Shown in pieces: positions 57,256 through 64,000 of a stretch of 64,000 nt of DNA. The position numbers and the translations under genes are program-made. The stretch spans positions 96,082-160,081 of the forward strand of contig NZ_JANCPR020000020.1 of assembly GCF_028657195.3 (NCBI RefSeq), written 5' to 3'. Below the pieces are notes generated by a model. That model ran no database searches, was not told where the DNA came from, and saw only the letters and a program-made list of their open reading frames with translations. This DNA comes from Streptomyces iconiensis (GTDB taxonomy: Bacteria > Actinomycetota > Actinomycetes > Streptomycetales > Streptomycetaceae). Position 1 is the stretch's first letter, and the number at the start of each line of letters is the position of its first letter.

Positions 57256-58386
57256 CTACTCGCCCTGGTGGAGCTGGCGTGCCAGCGCGTCGACCGCGTC
57301 CGGTACGCGCGGCCCGAGCACGGCGGAGGACAGCGGCAGCACGGCGAACCGCTTGTGCTTGATCGCCGGTACGTCCGCCAGCGCCGGGTCGTTCAGCAGG
57401 CGCTTCTTCTTCGCCTTCACCGGCGTGCCGCCGTAGTCGTAGACCACGATGACCTCGGGCTTGCGCTCCACGACCTTCTCCCACGAGACGTCGGCGAACG
57501 TCTTGTCCAGGTCGGAGAAGACGTTACGGCCGCCGGCGCGGCTGATGATGTCGTTGCCGATACCGGTGCCGCCCGCCGTGAAGGCCGAGCTGTCGCCGCT
57601 GTCGTAGACGAAGACGGACGGCTTCTTGACGCCCTTGAGGCGCTCGGCCGTCGCGGCGAGCTGCCTGTCCTGCTTCTTCAGCAGCGCCTCGGCCCGCTCG
57701 GGTACGCCGAAGGTGCGTGCCACCTCGCGGATCTCCTTGTGGAGCGAGCCGATGCCGATGTCCTTGCGGCAGCCCTCGATGTTCAGCCGCGTCGCGACAC
57801 CGCTCTCCTTGAGCGCGGCACGCTCGCGGCCCTCGGTCTTGTCGAAGGCGCTGGAGTAACCCCCGTACACGAAGTCGGGGTTGGCCGCGAGCAGTGTCTC
57901 CTTGGACGGGTACTTCTTGGCGAGCACCTTGACCTTGTCGTACGCGTTCTTGTAGCGCGGCACGATCTTGTCGTCGAGGTAGGCGGTGCCCGCCATCCTG
58001 TCCTCCAGACCGAGCGCCAGCATGATCTCGGTCACGTGCTGGTTCATCGTCACGGCGCGCTCGGGCGGCCTGTCGAAGGTCGTCTTCACACCGCAGTTGG
58101 TGACCGTGTACGGGAAGCCGGCCGGGGACTTGCCCTTCGCCCCGGAGCCGTCACCAGAGCCGGAGGCCCCGGTTCCGCCGCACGCCGCCAGCGGTGCGAG
58201 CAGCAGCGCGACGAGAGGAACGACGAACAGTGTGCGTGCCCTGCGCGGGACGGGCGCCCGCTGTGCGCGTGACATGCGCGGGGCGGGCGAGCTGTCCGGC
58301 ATGCGGGACCCCGGCATGCGCGGCGTGCGCAGGGCGGGCGGCGTGCGCAGGGCACGCCGCGAGAAGACCGGTCGTGACCGGTTCAT
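57256..58386 (-). CDS. Substrate-binding lipoprotein 1, cobalamin uptake (BtuF-like)
   Basis: A 376-residue lipoprotein from the ATG at 58386 with GAGGAGG six nt upstream. A long basic, repeat-rich N-terminus (RTPPALRTPRMPGSRMPDSS) precedes a lipobox LAPLAACGG near residue 68, then a periplasmic_BP_2 fold (ALGLEDRMAGTAYLDDKIVP, GDSSAFTAGGTGIGNDII). A cobalamin riboswitch occupies its leader, so the ligand is most likely a corrinoid rather than a siderophore. It starts the proximal unit with permease 1, ATPase and FhuF-like protein. Confidence 0.88.
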   Translation of the reverse strand: MNRSRPVFSRRALRTPPALRTPRMPGSRMPDSSPAPRMSRAQRAPVPRRARTLFVVPLVALLLAPLAACGGTGASGSGDGSGAKGKSPAGFPYTVTNCGVKTTFDRPPERAVTMNQHVTEIMLALGLEDRMAGTAYLDDKIVPRYKNAYDKVKVLAKKYPSKETLLAANPDFVYGGYSSAFDKTEGRERAALKESGVATRLNIEGCRKDIGIGSLHKEIREVARTFGVPERAEALLKKQDRQLAATAERLKGVKKPSVFVYDSGDSSAFTAGGTGIGNDIISRAGGRNVFSDLDKTFADVSWEKVVERKPEVIVVYDYGGTPVKAKKKRLLNDPALADVPAIKHKRFAVLPLSSAVLGPRVPDAVDALARQLHQGE

Positions 58387-58429
58387 GGACTGCCTCCTCA
58401 AGGGATCCGCGTCCCCTGGCGTTGAGGTA

Positions 58430-58560
58430 AGGCGGCAGTCCAGTGTCTGACTCCCGGCCGACTCCGCGCGTACGCGGGCAGTCGGCCGGTCACAGTGGCG
58501 GGACCGTGCCGGGCTCACACCGGCTTCCTGGCCTCTGCCGCCTCGATCGAGTTGTTGGAC
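58430..58560 (-). promoter_or_regulatory. Cobalamin riboswitch A (minus strand)
   Basis: Read on the minus strand the leader has GGCAGAGGCCAGGAAGCCGG, TGTGAGCCCGGCACGGTCCC, then GCCACTGT and GACCGG, an extended hairpin, and AGTCAGACACTGG. These match the conserved core (GGGAA-CCGGTG--GCCACTG--AGYCAG) of the actinobacterial B12 element. It lies in the 244-nt gap between permease 2 and binding protein 1, so it gives the proximal genes their own B12 control inside the longer operon. Confidence 0.85.
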
Positions 58561-58630
58561 CCCCGCAGTCTTCCACACCGCTTCCGGCAGGCCAGGGGGT
58601 GTACCACGGGTACGGGCCGCGCCGCCGGGC

Positions 58631-59827
58631 CTACGCACCGCCGCCTCCGCGCCCACGCCCCCGGTGCAGGATCACCATGAAGGCGGGCACGCCGATCAGC
58701 GACGTGACAACGCCGACGGGCAGCTCACGCGGGTCCAGGAGCGTACGTGCCGCCGTGTCGGCCCACACCAGGAACACCGCGCCCACCAGCGCCGTCACCG
58801 GCAGCAGTCGCCGGTGCCCCGGACCCGTCAGGGCCCGCGCCGCGTGCGGCAGCACCAGGCCCACGAACCCGACGGCGCCGACGCTGCTCACCAGCACCGC
58901 CGTCAGCAGCGCTGTGACCAGCAGCAGCGTCAGCCGCACCCGGCGCACCGGCACCCCGAGCGCCCTCGCCAGTTCCCGGCCCAGCGCGAATGCGTCCAGC
59001 GCCCTCGCGTACGCGAGGCACACCACCAGCGCGACCCCCAGCGCCGCTGCGCCCAGCGCCACGTCGGCCCAGCCCACCGAGCCGAACGAGCCCAGCAGCC
59101 AGAACAGCACGCCACGCGTCTGCTCGGCGTCGGCGGACGTGAACACGATGAGCGAGGTCAGCGCCGAGAACAGCTGCATGGCCGCGATGCCGGACAGCAG
59201 CACCCGGTCCGTACCGCCGCCCGAGGTGTGCGCGAGCAGCAGCACCAGCGCGAACGAGACGAGCGCGCCGGCGAAGGCACCCGCTGACAGCGAGAACGCG
59301 CCCCCGCCGACCCCCAGCACCACCACCGCCACGGTGCCCGTCGAGGCCCCGGAGGAGACACCCAGCACGAAGGGGTCGGCCAGCGGATTACGCAGCAGCG
59401 ACTGCAGTACGGCCCCGCACAGCGCGAGCCCCGCGCCGCACACGGCCGCCAACAGCGCGCGGGGCAACCGCAGTTCCCACACGATGCCCTCCCGTATCGG
59501 CGACAGCCCCGCGTCAGCGCCCCCCAACTTCTGCGCCACCACCCGCCACACGTCCCCGACGCCCAGCCCCGCCTGCCCCGCCGTGATGGCCCACGCCACG
59601 GACAGCGCCAGCACGCCAAGGCCCACGACGCAGAAGACGGCCATGCCCCGCCCGGTACGTACGGCCCTGACCAGGGCCGTCCCCACGCCCCCCGCGGGCC
59701 CTCCGCGAGCTGTCACGCTTCCTCGGCGGGGCGCCGCCACGTCTACGCGGGGCGCCACGTCTTCGCGGGGCGCCGCGGTCCCGCCCTGTGCCGTCGCGGT
59801 CTCCGTGCGAACCGGCCGCGCGTTCAC
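58631..59827 (-). CDS. FecCD-type permease 2, cobalamin uptake (BtuC-like)
   Basis: A 398-residue permease from a GTG overlapping the binding protein 2 stop (GTGA). After a ~60-residue cytosolic N-terminus with imperfect repeats (REDVAPRVDVAAPRRGSVTA) come about ten helices with family marks LRLPRALLAAVCGAGLALCG, NPLADPFVLGVSSGASTG and GFVGLVLPHAARALTGPGH. Paired with binding protein 2; no ATPase of its own, so it probably shares the ATPase encoded 2.4 kb downstream. Confidence 0.88.
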   Translation of the reverse strand: MNARPVRTETATAQGGTAAPREDVAPRVDVAAPRRGSVTARGGPAGGVGTALVRAVRTGRGMAVFCVVGLGVLALSVAWAITAGQAGLGVGDVWRVVAQKLGGADAGLSPIREGIVWELRLPRALLAAVCGAGLALCGAVLQSLLRNPLADPFVLGVSSGASTGTVAVVVLGVGGGAFSLSAGAFAGALVSFALVLLLAHTSGGGTDRVLLSGIAAMQLFSALTSLIVFTSADAEQTRGVLFWLLGSFGSVGWADVALGAAALGVALVVCLAYARALDAFALGRELARALGVPVRRVRLTLLLVTALLTAVLVSSVGAVGFVGLVLPHAARALTGPGHRRLLPVTALVGAVFLVWADTAARTLLDPRELPVGVVTSLIGVPAFMVILHRGRGRGGGGA

Positions 59828-60876
59828 TTGGCGAGGCCGAAGTCGCGCAGGCCCCGGGCGACCTCTTCGACGCCCTCGACCGTGCGGATGGACGGGTTCA
59901 TCGCCGCGCCGCTCAACAGCACGTAGCGCTTGTTCTTCACCGCCTTCATGTGGCGGGTGACGGGGCTGGACTCCAGCTTTCCGATCTTGGCCTTCGCCGT
60001 CTCGGCCGTCTGGTTCTTGCGGGTGAGGTCACCGAGCACGATGACGTCGGGGTCGCGGTCGGCGATCTTCTCCCAGCCGATCTGCGGCCACTCGTCGCGG
60101 GTGTCGCCGAACGCGTTGCGCGCGCCGACCGCCTCGGTGATGATGCCGGGCGCACCGCAGCACCCGGCCAGGTACGGCGACTCGGAGTTCGCGAACCAGT
60201 ACAGGACGCTGGTCCCCTTCGCGTCCACGCCCTCCGTGGCCTTCGCCATCCGCTCCTTCAGCCCGGCGATCAGGCGTGCGCCCCGCGCCTCCACGCCGAA
60301 CGCGCGTGCCAGGTCGCGGACTTCGCCGTAGATGTCTGCCATACGCAGCCGCTCGCCGCGTGCCCCGTCCCCGTTGGAGCCGTCCTTCTTGGCGCAGTCG
60401 GAGGGGGAGAGGTAGGTCGGTACGCGCAGGTCGGCGAACTTGTCGCGCGGCGCGACCCCGCCCTTGTCCAGCGTCGCGCCGAAGGAGGCGGTCACCAGGT
60501 CCGGCTCCTTGTCCAGCACCTTCTCGAACGAGGGGTAACCGTCGGCCAGCCGCGGCACCTTGGCGTTCTCCTTGCCCAGCCCCTTCATCACGGGGTCCGT
60601 CCAGGTGCCCGTGCCCGCCATACGGTCACCGAGTCCGAGCGCCAGCAGGATCTCCGCCGAGCCCTGGTCCAGCGCGACGGCGCGCTGCGGCGGCCCGTCG
60701 AGGGTGACCTTTTCGCCGCAATTGTCGAACGTACGGGGATACCCCTTGGCGCCCGCGGCCCCCTTGGCGTCGCCGCCCGCCCCCTTCGTGCCCGTACCGC
60801 ATCCGGCGGCGGCGAGGGAGAGCGCGACGAGTGCCGCGCACAGCGCTATGGAACGGGGCGAACGGTGCAGAGCCAC
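59824..60876 (-). CDS. Substrate-binding lipoprotein 2, cobalamin uptake (BtuF-like)
   Basis: A 350-residue lipoprotein from a GTG at 60876 preceded by GAGAAGGA. Lipobox LSLAAAGCG lies near residue 22-26. The fold is periplasmic_BP_2 (VALDQGSAEILLALGLGDRM, DPDVIVLGDLTRKNQTAETA). A fragment SPYLAGCCGAPGII with adjacent cysteines is unusual for the family and could touch the ligand. Riboswitch B lies directly upstream. It differs clearly from binding protein 1, so the two may recognise different corrinoids. Confidence 0.88.
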   Translation of the reverse strand: MALHRSPRSIALCAALVALSLAAAGCGTGTKGAGGDAKGAAGAKGYPRTFDNCGEKVTLDGPPQRAVALDQGSAEILLALGLGDRMAGTGTWTDPVMKGLGKENAKVPRLADGYPSFEKVLDKEPDLVTASFGATLDKGGVAPRDKFADLRVPTYLSPSDCAKKDGSNGDGARGERLRMADIYGEVRDLARAFGVEARGARLIAGLKERMAKATEGVDAKGTSVLYWFANSESPYLAGCCGAPGIITEAVGARNAFGDTRDEWPQIGWEKIADRDPDVIVLGDLTRKNQTAETAKAKIGKLESSPVTRHMKAVKNKRYVLLSGAAMNPSIRTVEGVEEVARGLRDFGLAK

Positions 60877-60905
60877 CAGTGATCCTTCTCCGTCAGAGGC
60901 CCAGT

Positions 60906-60928
60906 CGCGGAGCCCGGCGTCCTCCGCG
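60906..60928 (-). promoter_or_regulatory. Hairpin between riboswitch B and the SD of binding protein 2
   Basis: CGCGGAG pairs with CTCCGCG around CCCGGCGTC (9 nt). It lies between the aptamer and the SD (about 60883-60890). It is a candidate expression platform or terminator stem of riboswitch B. Confidence 0.45.
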
Positions 60929-60944
60929 CCCCGAACGGGACGCG

Positions 60945-61105
60945 GCTGCCAGCAGGTCTTCGGGCTCGGGACTCCAGGGAACGCGCGCCTTCCCGGGAAC
61001 TCCTGTTCCCAGTGGCCCATGCACATCCCCAGTCCCACACCGCTGCGCGTCAGCTCCGGATTCTCACCGGATTCCCTGACCCTTACGAGGGGTTGACTGG
61101 CGAGC
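60945..61105 (-). promoter_or_regulatory. Cobalamin riboswitch B (minus strand)
   Basis: Minus-strand reading gives the textbook core: GGGAATCCGGTGAGAATCCG, GAGCTGACGCGCAGCGGT, GGGCCACTGGGAAC and CCCGAAGACCTGCTGGC. It precedes binding protein 2 and the whole minus-strand uptake operon. Bound B12 should lower expression. Confidence 0.95.
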
Positions 61106-61214
61106 GCAACGTAACACTCCTGCCGGTCCCGGGGCCCCCGGGGCGACCCGGCGCGGGCTGTTCAACTCCCACGGTGCGACGTAGCGTGGGTGGTGCAGTC
61201 GGTTCGGCCTGTCC

Positions 61215-61385
61215 GCCAGACAGGCGTCGTAAGAGGGAATCCGGTGGAAATCCGGAACTGCCCCGCAGCGGTGAGTGGAAACGACCGCCGTCATGAAGCA
61301 CTGGCCCCCAGGGGGCCGGGAAGCGACGGCCAGTAGGTGCGGCACAGCGTGCCGCGCGTCCACGAGTCCGAAGACCTGCCACTGC
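61215..61385 (+). promoter_or_regulatory. Cobalamin riboswitch C (plus strand), controls metE
   Basis: The core is complete: AGAGGGAATCCGGTGGAAAT, CCGGAACTGCCCCGCAGCGG, TGAGTGG, GCACTGGCC and CGAGTCCGAAGACCTGCC. It lies 144 nt upstream of the metE start. The leader after it (61386-61528) is GC-rich and can form alternative stems, the likely expression platform. About 110 nt separate it from riboswitch B, and this stretch must hold both divergent promoters. Confidence 0.96.
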
Positions 61386-61528
61386 CCGCGCACGCCCCGT
61401 GCGCGGCGATCTCGGTGACCTCGCGGGCGGGTCGGCGGCATACGGCAGGCGGCGCAGGCCGCTCACCTGCCTGCGCTCCACCCCTCGCGCGCTCCGGGTT
61501 CACACCCTGACTCGCGAAGGAGAGTTGA

Positions 61529-63868
61529 GTGACCAGCACCACAGCCGCTTCCACCGCCGCAGCGGCACAGCGCGCCACAGCAACCGTCCACGGATACCCG
61601 CGCCAGGGCCCCAACCGTGAGCTGAAGAAGGCCATCGAGGGCTACTGGAAGGGCCGCGTCACACCCGAGAGCCTCCGGGAGACGGCGGCGGATCTGCGCC
61701 GCGCCACCTGGAAGCTCCTCGCCGACACCGGCGTCCACGAGGTCCCCACCGGCGACTTCTCGTACTACGACCACGTCCTCGACACCACCGTCATGGTCGG
61801 CGCGCTCCCCGAACGGCACCGGGCCGCCTGCGAGGAGGACGCGCTGGCCGGCTACTTCGCCATGGCGCGCGGCACCCAGGAGGCGCCGCCGCTGGAGATG
61901 ACCAAGTGGTTCGACACCAACTACCACTACCTCGTACCGGAGTTGGGGCCCGACACCGTCTTCACCGCCAACCCGCGCAAGCAGATCGCCGAACTCGGCG
62001 AGGCACGCGGACTCGGCCACACCGAAGCGCGCCCCGTCCTCCTCGGGCCGATCAGCTACTTGCTGCTCGCCAAGCCCGCACCCGGTGTCGACCCCGGCTT
62101 CGAACCGCTCACGCTGCTCGACCGGCTGCTGCCCGTCTACGCAACGGTCCTCGCCGAACTCCGCGCCACCGGAGCCACCTGGGTCCAGCTCGACGAGCCC
62201 GCGCTCGTCCAGGACCGCACCCCCGCCGAACTCAACGCCGCCGAGCGCGCCTACCGCGAACTCGCGGCCCCCGCCGCGCCCACCGAACGGCCCCGCATCC
62301 TCGTCGCCACGTACTTCGACCGCCTCGGCGAAGCACTGCCCGTACTGGCCAAGTCGCCCGTCGAGGGCCTGGCACTCGACTTCACCGGGCCCGCCGCCGC
62401 CAACCTCGACGACCTCGCCCGCGCCGGCGGCCTGCCCGGCAAGCGGCTGGTCGCGGGCGTCGTGGACGGCCGCAACGTGTGGATCAACGACCTGGAGGCG
62501 TCGCTCGCCACCCTCGGCACCCTCCTGGGCCTCGCGGAACGCGTCGACGTCGCGCCCTCCTGCTCCCTGCTGCACGTCCCGCTCGACATCAGCTTCGAAC
62601 GCGGCCTCGACCCGCAGACGATGCGCTGGCTGGCGTTCGCCCGCCAGAAGACGCAGGAGGTCGTCAGCCTCGCCCGCGGCCTCGCCGAGGGTACGGGCGC
62701 CATCTCGGCGCAGCTCGCCGCCCGCCGCGCCGACCTCGCCTCGCGCGCGGGCTCGTCGCTCACCCGCGACCCCGCCGTACGGGCACGCGCGGCGGCCGTC
62801 AGGGAAGCGGACGTCCGGCGCGCTCAGCCGTACGAGCAGCGCAGCGAGGCGCAGCGCGCCCGCCTCAAGCTGCCGCCCGTGCCCACGACCACCGTCGGCT
62901 CCTTCCCGCAGACCCCGGCGCTGCGCGGCGCACGGGCCGACCTGCGCGCCGGACGCATCGACGCCGCCGCCTACGACGAGCGGATCGCCGCCGAGATCCG
63001 CTCGGTGATCGCGTTCCAGGAGGAGGTGGGCCTCGACGTCCTCGTCCACGGCGAGCCCGAACGCAACGACATGGTCCAGTACTTCGCGGAACAGCTCTCC
63101 GGCTGCCTGTCCACCCAGCACGGCTGGGTCCAGTCCTACGGCACCCGCTGCGTACGCCCGCCGATCATCGCCGGGGACGTCTCGCGCCCCGAACCCATGA
63201 CACTCCGCTGGACCACCTACGCGCAGGCCCAGACCTCCCAGCCGGTCAAGGGCATGCTCACCGGGCCCGTCACCATGCTCGCCTGGTCCTTCGTACGTGA
63301 CGACCAGCCGCTGGGTGACACGGCACGCCAGATGGCTCTCGCACTGCGGGACGAGGTCCGCGACCTGGAGGACGCGGGGATCGGCGTCATCCAGGTCGAC
63401 GAGCCGGCTCTCCGCGAGACGCTGCCGTTGCGCTCCGCCGCGCGGTCCGGCTATCTCGCGTGGGCGACCGACGCGTTCCGGCTCGCCACGTCCGGGGTGC
63501 GTGCCGATACGCAGATCCATACGCACATGTGCTACGCGGAGTTCGGCGACATCGTGGCGGCGATCTCCGATCTCGACGCGGATGTCATCAGTCTGGAAGC
63601 GGCCCGCTCCCATATGCAGGTTGCGCGGGAGCTGGCCGCCGTGGGGTACCCGCGGGAGGCGGGGCCCGGCGTGTACGACATCCACTCGCCGCGTGTTCCG
63701 TCTGTCGAGGAGGCGGGCGCGTTGTTGCGGGAAGGGCTCGCGGCGTTGGGCGCCTCGCGGCTTTGGGCCAATCCCGATTGTGGGCTCAAGACGCGGGGGT
63801 GGCCCGAGGTTCGGGCGGCCCTTGCGAATGTGGTTGCTGCGGCGCGGGGGGTACGGCTTGCGGGGTGA
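61529..63868 (+). CDS. metE: Cobalamin-independent methionine synthase
   Basis: A 779-residue enzyme, normal for MetE. It starts at a GTG with AAGGAGA eight nt upstream. N-terminal domain: PRQGPNRELKKAIEGYWKGR and DNYHYLVPE-like FDTNYHYLVPELG. C-terminal catalytic domain: TTTVGSFPQTPALRGAR, HGEPERNDMVQYFAEQL, VIQVDEPALRE, then the zinc-site HTHMCYAEF (His/Cys) and NPDCGLKTRGW (second Cys). It transfers a methyl group from 5-methyl-tetrahydrofolate polyglutamate to homocysteine without B12. The upstream cobalamin riboswitch should shut it off when B12 permits MetH to work. Confidence 0.97.
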   Translation: MTSTTAASTAAAAQRATATVHGYPRQGPNRELKKAIEGYWKGRVTPESLRETAADLRRATWKLLADTGVHEVPTGDFSYYDHVLDTTVMVGALPERHRAACEEDALAGYFAMARGTQEAPPLEMTKWFDTNYHYLVPELGPDTVFTANPRKQIAELGEARGLGHTEARPVLLGPISYLLLAKPAPGVDPGFEPLTLLDRLLPVYATVLAELRATGATWVQLDEPALVQDRTPAELNAAERAYRELAAPAAPTERPRILVATYFDRLGEALPVLAKSPVEGLALDFTGPAAANLDDLARAGGLPGKRLVAGVVDGRNVWINDLEASLATLGTLLGLAERVDVAPSCSLLHVPLDISFERGLDPQTMRWLAFARQKTQEVVSLARGLAEGTGAISAQLAARRADLASRAGSSLTRDPAVRARAAAVREADVRRAQPYEQRSEAQRARLKLPPVPTTTVGSFPQTPALRGARADLRAGRIDAAAYDERIAAEIRSVIAFQEEVGLDVLVHGEPERNDMVQYFAEQLSGCLSTQHGWVQSYGTRCVRPPIIAGDVSRPEPMTLRWTTYAQAQTSQPVKGMLTGPVTMLAWSFVRDDQPLGDTARQMALALRDEVRDLEDAGIGVIQVDEPALRETLPLRSAARSGYLAWATDAFRLATSGVRADTQIHTHMCYAEFGDIVAAISDLDADVISLEAARSHMQVARELAAVGYPREAGPGVYDIHSPRVPSVEEAGALLREGLAALGASRLWANPDCGLKTRGWPEVRAALANVVAAARGVRLAG

Positions 63869-63917
63869 GGGGGTGGGGCCTTCGCCTGTTGTGGGTCCTG
63901 TGAATTGAAGCACGTTC

Positions 63918-63994
63918 CCGTTCCTAATGGGGGCTTCGCCCCCTGGCCCCCGTTGGCCTCGCCGGCCGGGCGTCGGGGGGCTCCTCCCCCCAAC
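63918..63994 (+). repeat. Dispersed intergenic repeat, copy 2
   Basis: It starts CCGTTCCTAATGGGGGCTTC and contains TTGGCCTCGCCGGCCGGGCG and GGGGGGCTCCTCCCCCC. Nearly identical to 12538-12611, same orientation, 50 nt past the metE stop. It may double as the metE terminator. Nothing else is seen from 63869 to the window end. Confidence 0.75.
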
Positions 63995-64000
63995 AGCCCC

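Noticed and set aside
55248..60876. Assignment of the ABC system at 55-61 kb as a siderophore importer
   Set aside because: The protein families alone and the FhuF-like gene would suggest ferric siderophore uptake. However, two cobalamin riboswitches lie in the leaders and no iron box was seen, so corrinoid uptake fits better. The siderophore option remains open for the FhuF-like protein.
61463..63913. An 816-codon minus-strand frame opposite metE
   Set aside because: The plus strand encodes a complete, motif-rich MetE with an SD and riboswitch. The minus frame has no recognisable domain.
1..64000. tRNA, rRNA, prophage or conjugative-element genes
   Set aside because: No tRNA arms, rRNA sequence, integrase, phage structural or transfer genes were recognised. 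The only mobile element seen is the IS982-type copy.

Overview
The window is a stretch of a Streptomyces-type actinomycete chromosome. Evidence for this is the very high GC content with strong GC third-position bias, GTG starts and GTGA/ATGA gene overlaps, DtxR/DmdR-type iron boxes, a rare in-frame TTA (bldA) codon, and many families typical of Streptomyces. No tRNA, rRNA, CRISPR array or replication origin was seen. One complete IS982-type insertion sequence and several short dispersed or tandem repeats are present.

Layout. 1-1.2 kb: tail of an unidentified gene, a DUF2180 zinc-ribbon-like protein and a Fur-family regulator, with related TTGAC-type palindromes in front of the last two. 1.2-12.4 kb: housekeeping and accessory genes (APC permease, secreted M4 metallopeptidase, FAD dehydrogenase, NUDIX hydrolase, two DUF202 membrane proteins, gluconate kinase, a 50-residue membrane peptide, an acyl-CoA dehydrogenase with its phosphotransferase-like partner). 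12.4-13.8 kb: GC-rich repeats, a ~53 bp inverted repeat and the IS, whose right end contains the stop codon of the next gene. 13.8-19.1 kb: LuxR/HisKA_3 two-component system divergent from a MacB/FtsX-type ABC exporter. 19.1-22.5 kb: CDF metal exporter with a Cys-rich tail and its CmtR-like sensor; AraC regulator and quinone oxidoreductase. 22.9-25.2 kb: NCS1 permease and hydantoin/allantoin-racemase-like protein. 25.3-26.7 kb: DUF5685 protein with a collagen-like stretch and an 18-Cys tail.

26.7-36.5 kb: an iron-box-controlled siderophore module: a DhbF/EntF-type NRPS (C-A-T-C-A-T-TE, second A domain reading as Thr), MbtH and a DHA2 exporter. No dihydroxybenzoate genes are present, so the catechol supply must be encoded elsewhere. 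A second iron box at 43.75 kb lies between a divergent siderophore-binding lipoprotein and an ABC ATPase; their permeases are also absent. Between these lie an M20 amidohydrolase, membrane and lipoproteins, and an ESX-like operon whose hydrolase gene is broken by an apparent out-of-frame deletion and whose first gene has a TTA codon. 44.7-47.2 kb is a scar region with VOC, XRE-regulator and M24-peptidase fragments. 47.4-54.3 kb carries a MmyB-like regulator/aldo-keto reductase pair, a glycosyltransferase, a LysR regulator, a SnoaL-like protein and small genes.

54.4-63.9 kb is the most coherent system: three cobalamin riboswitches. One controls B12-independent methionine synthase metE (+). Two lie on the minus strand in front of two substrate-binding proteins, two FecCD-type permeases, one ATPase and, last and overlapping by 4 nt, a FhuF-like [2Fe-2S] protein. 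This looks like a B12 supply circuit: when B12 is scarce the cell turns on corrinoid import and the B12-free methionine synthase together. The FhuF-like protein in the import operon is a candidate corrinoid reductase, which I consider the best lead for undescribed biology here.
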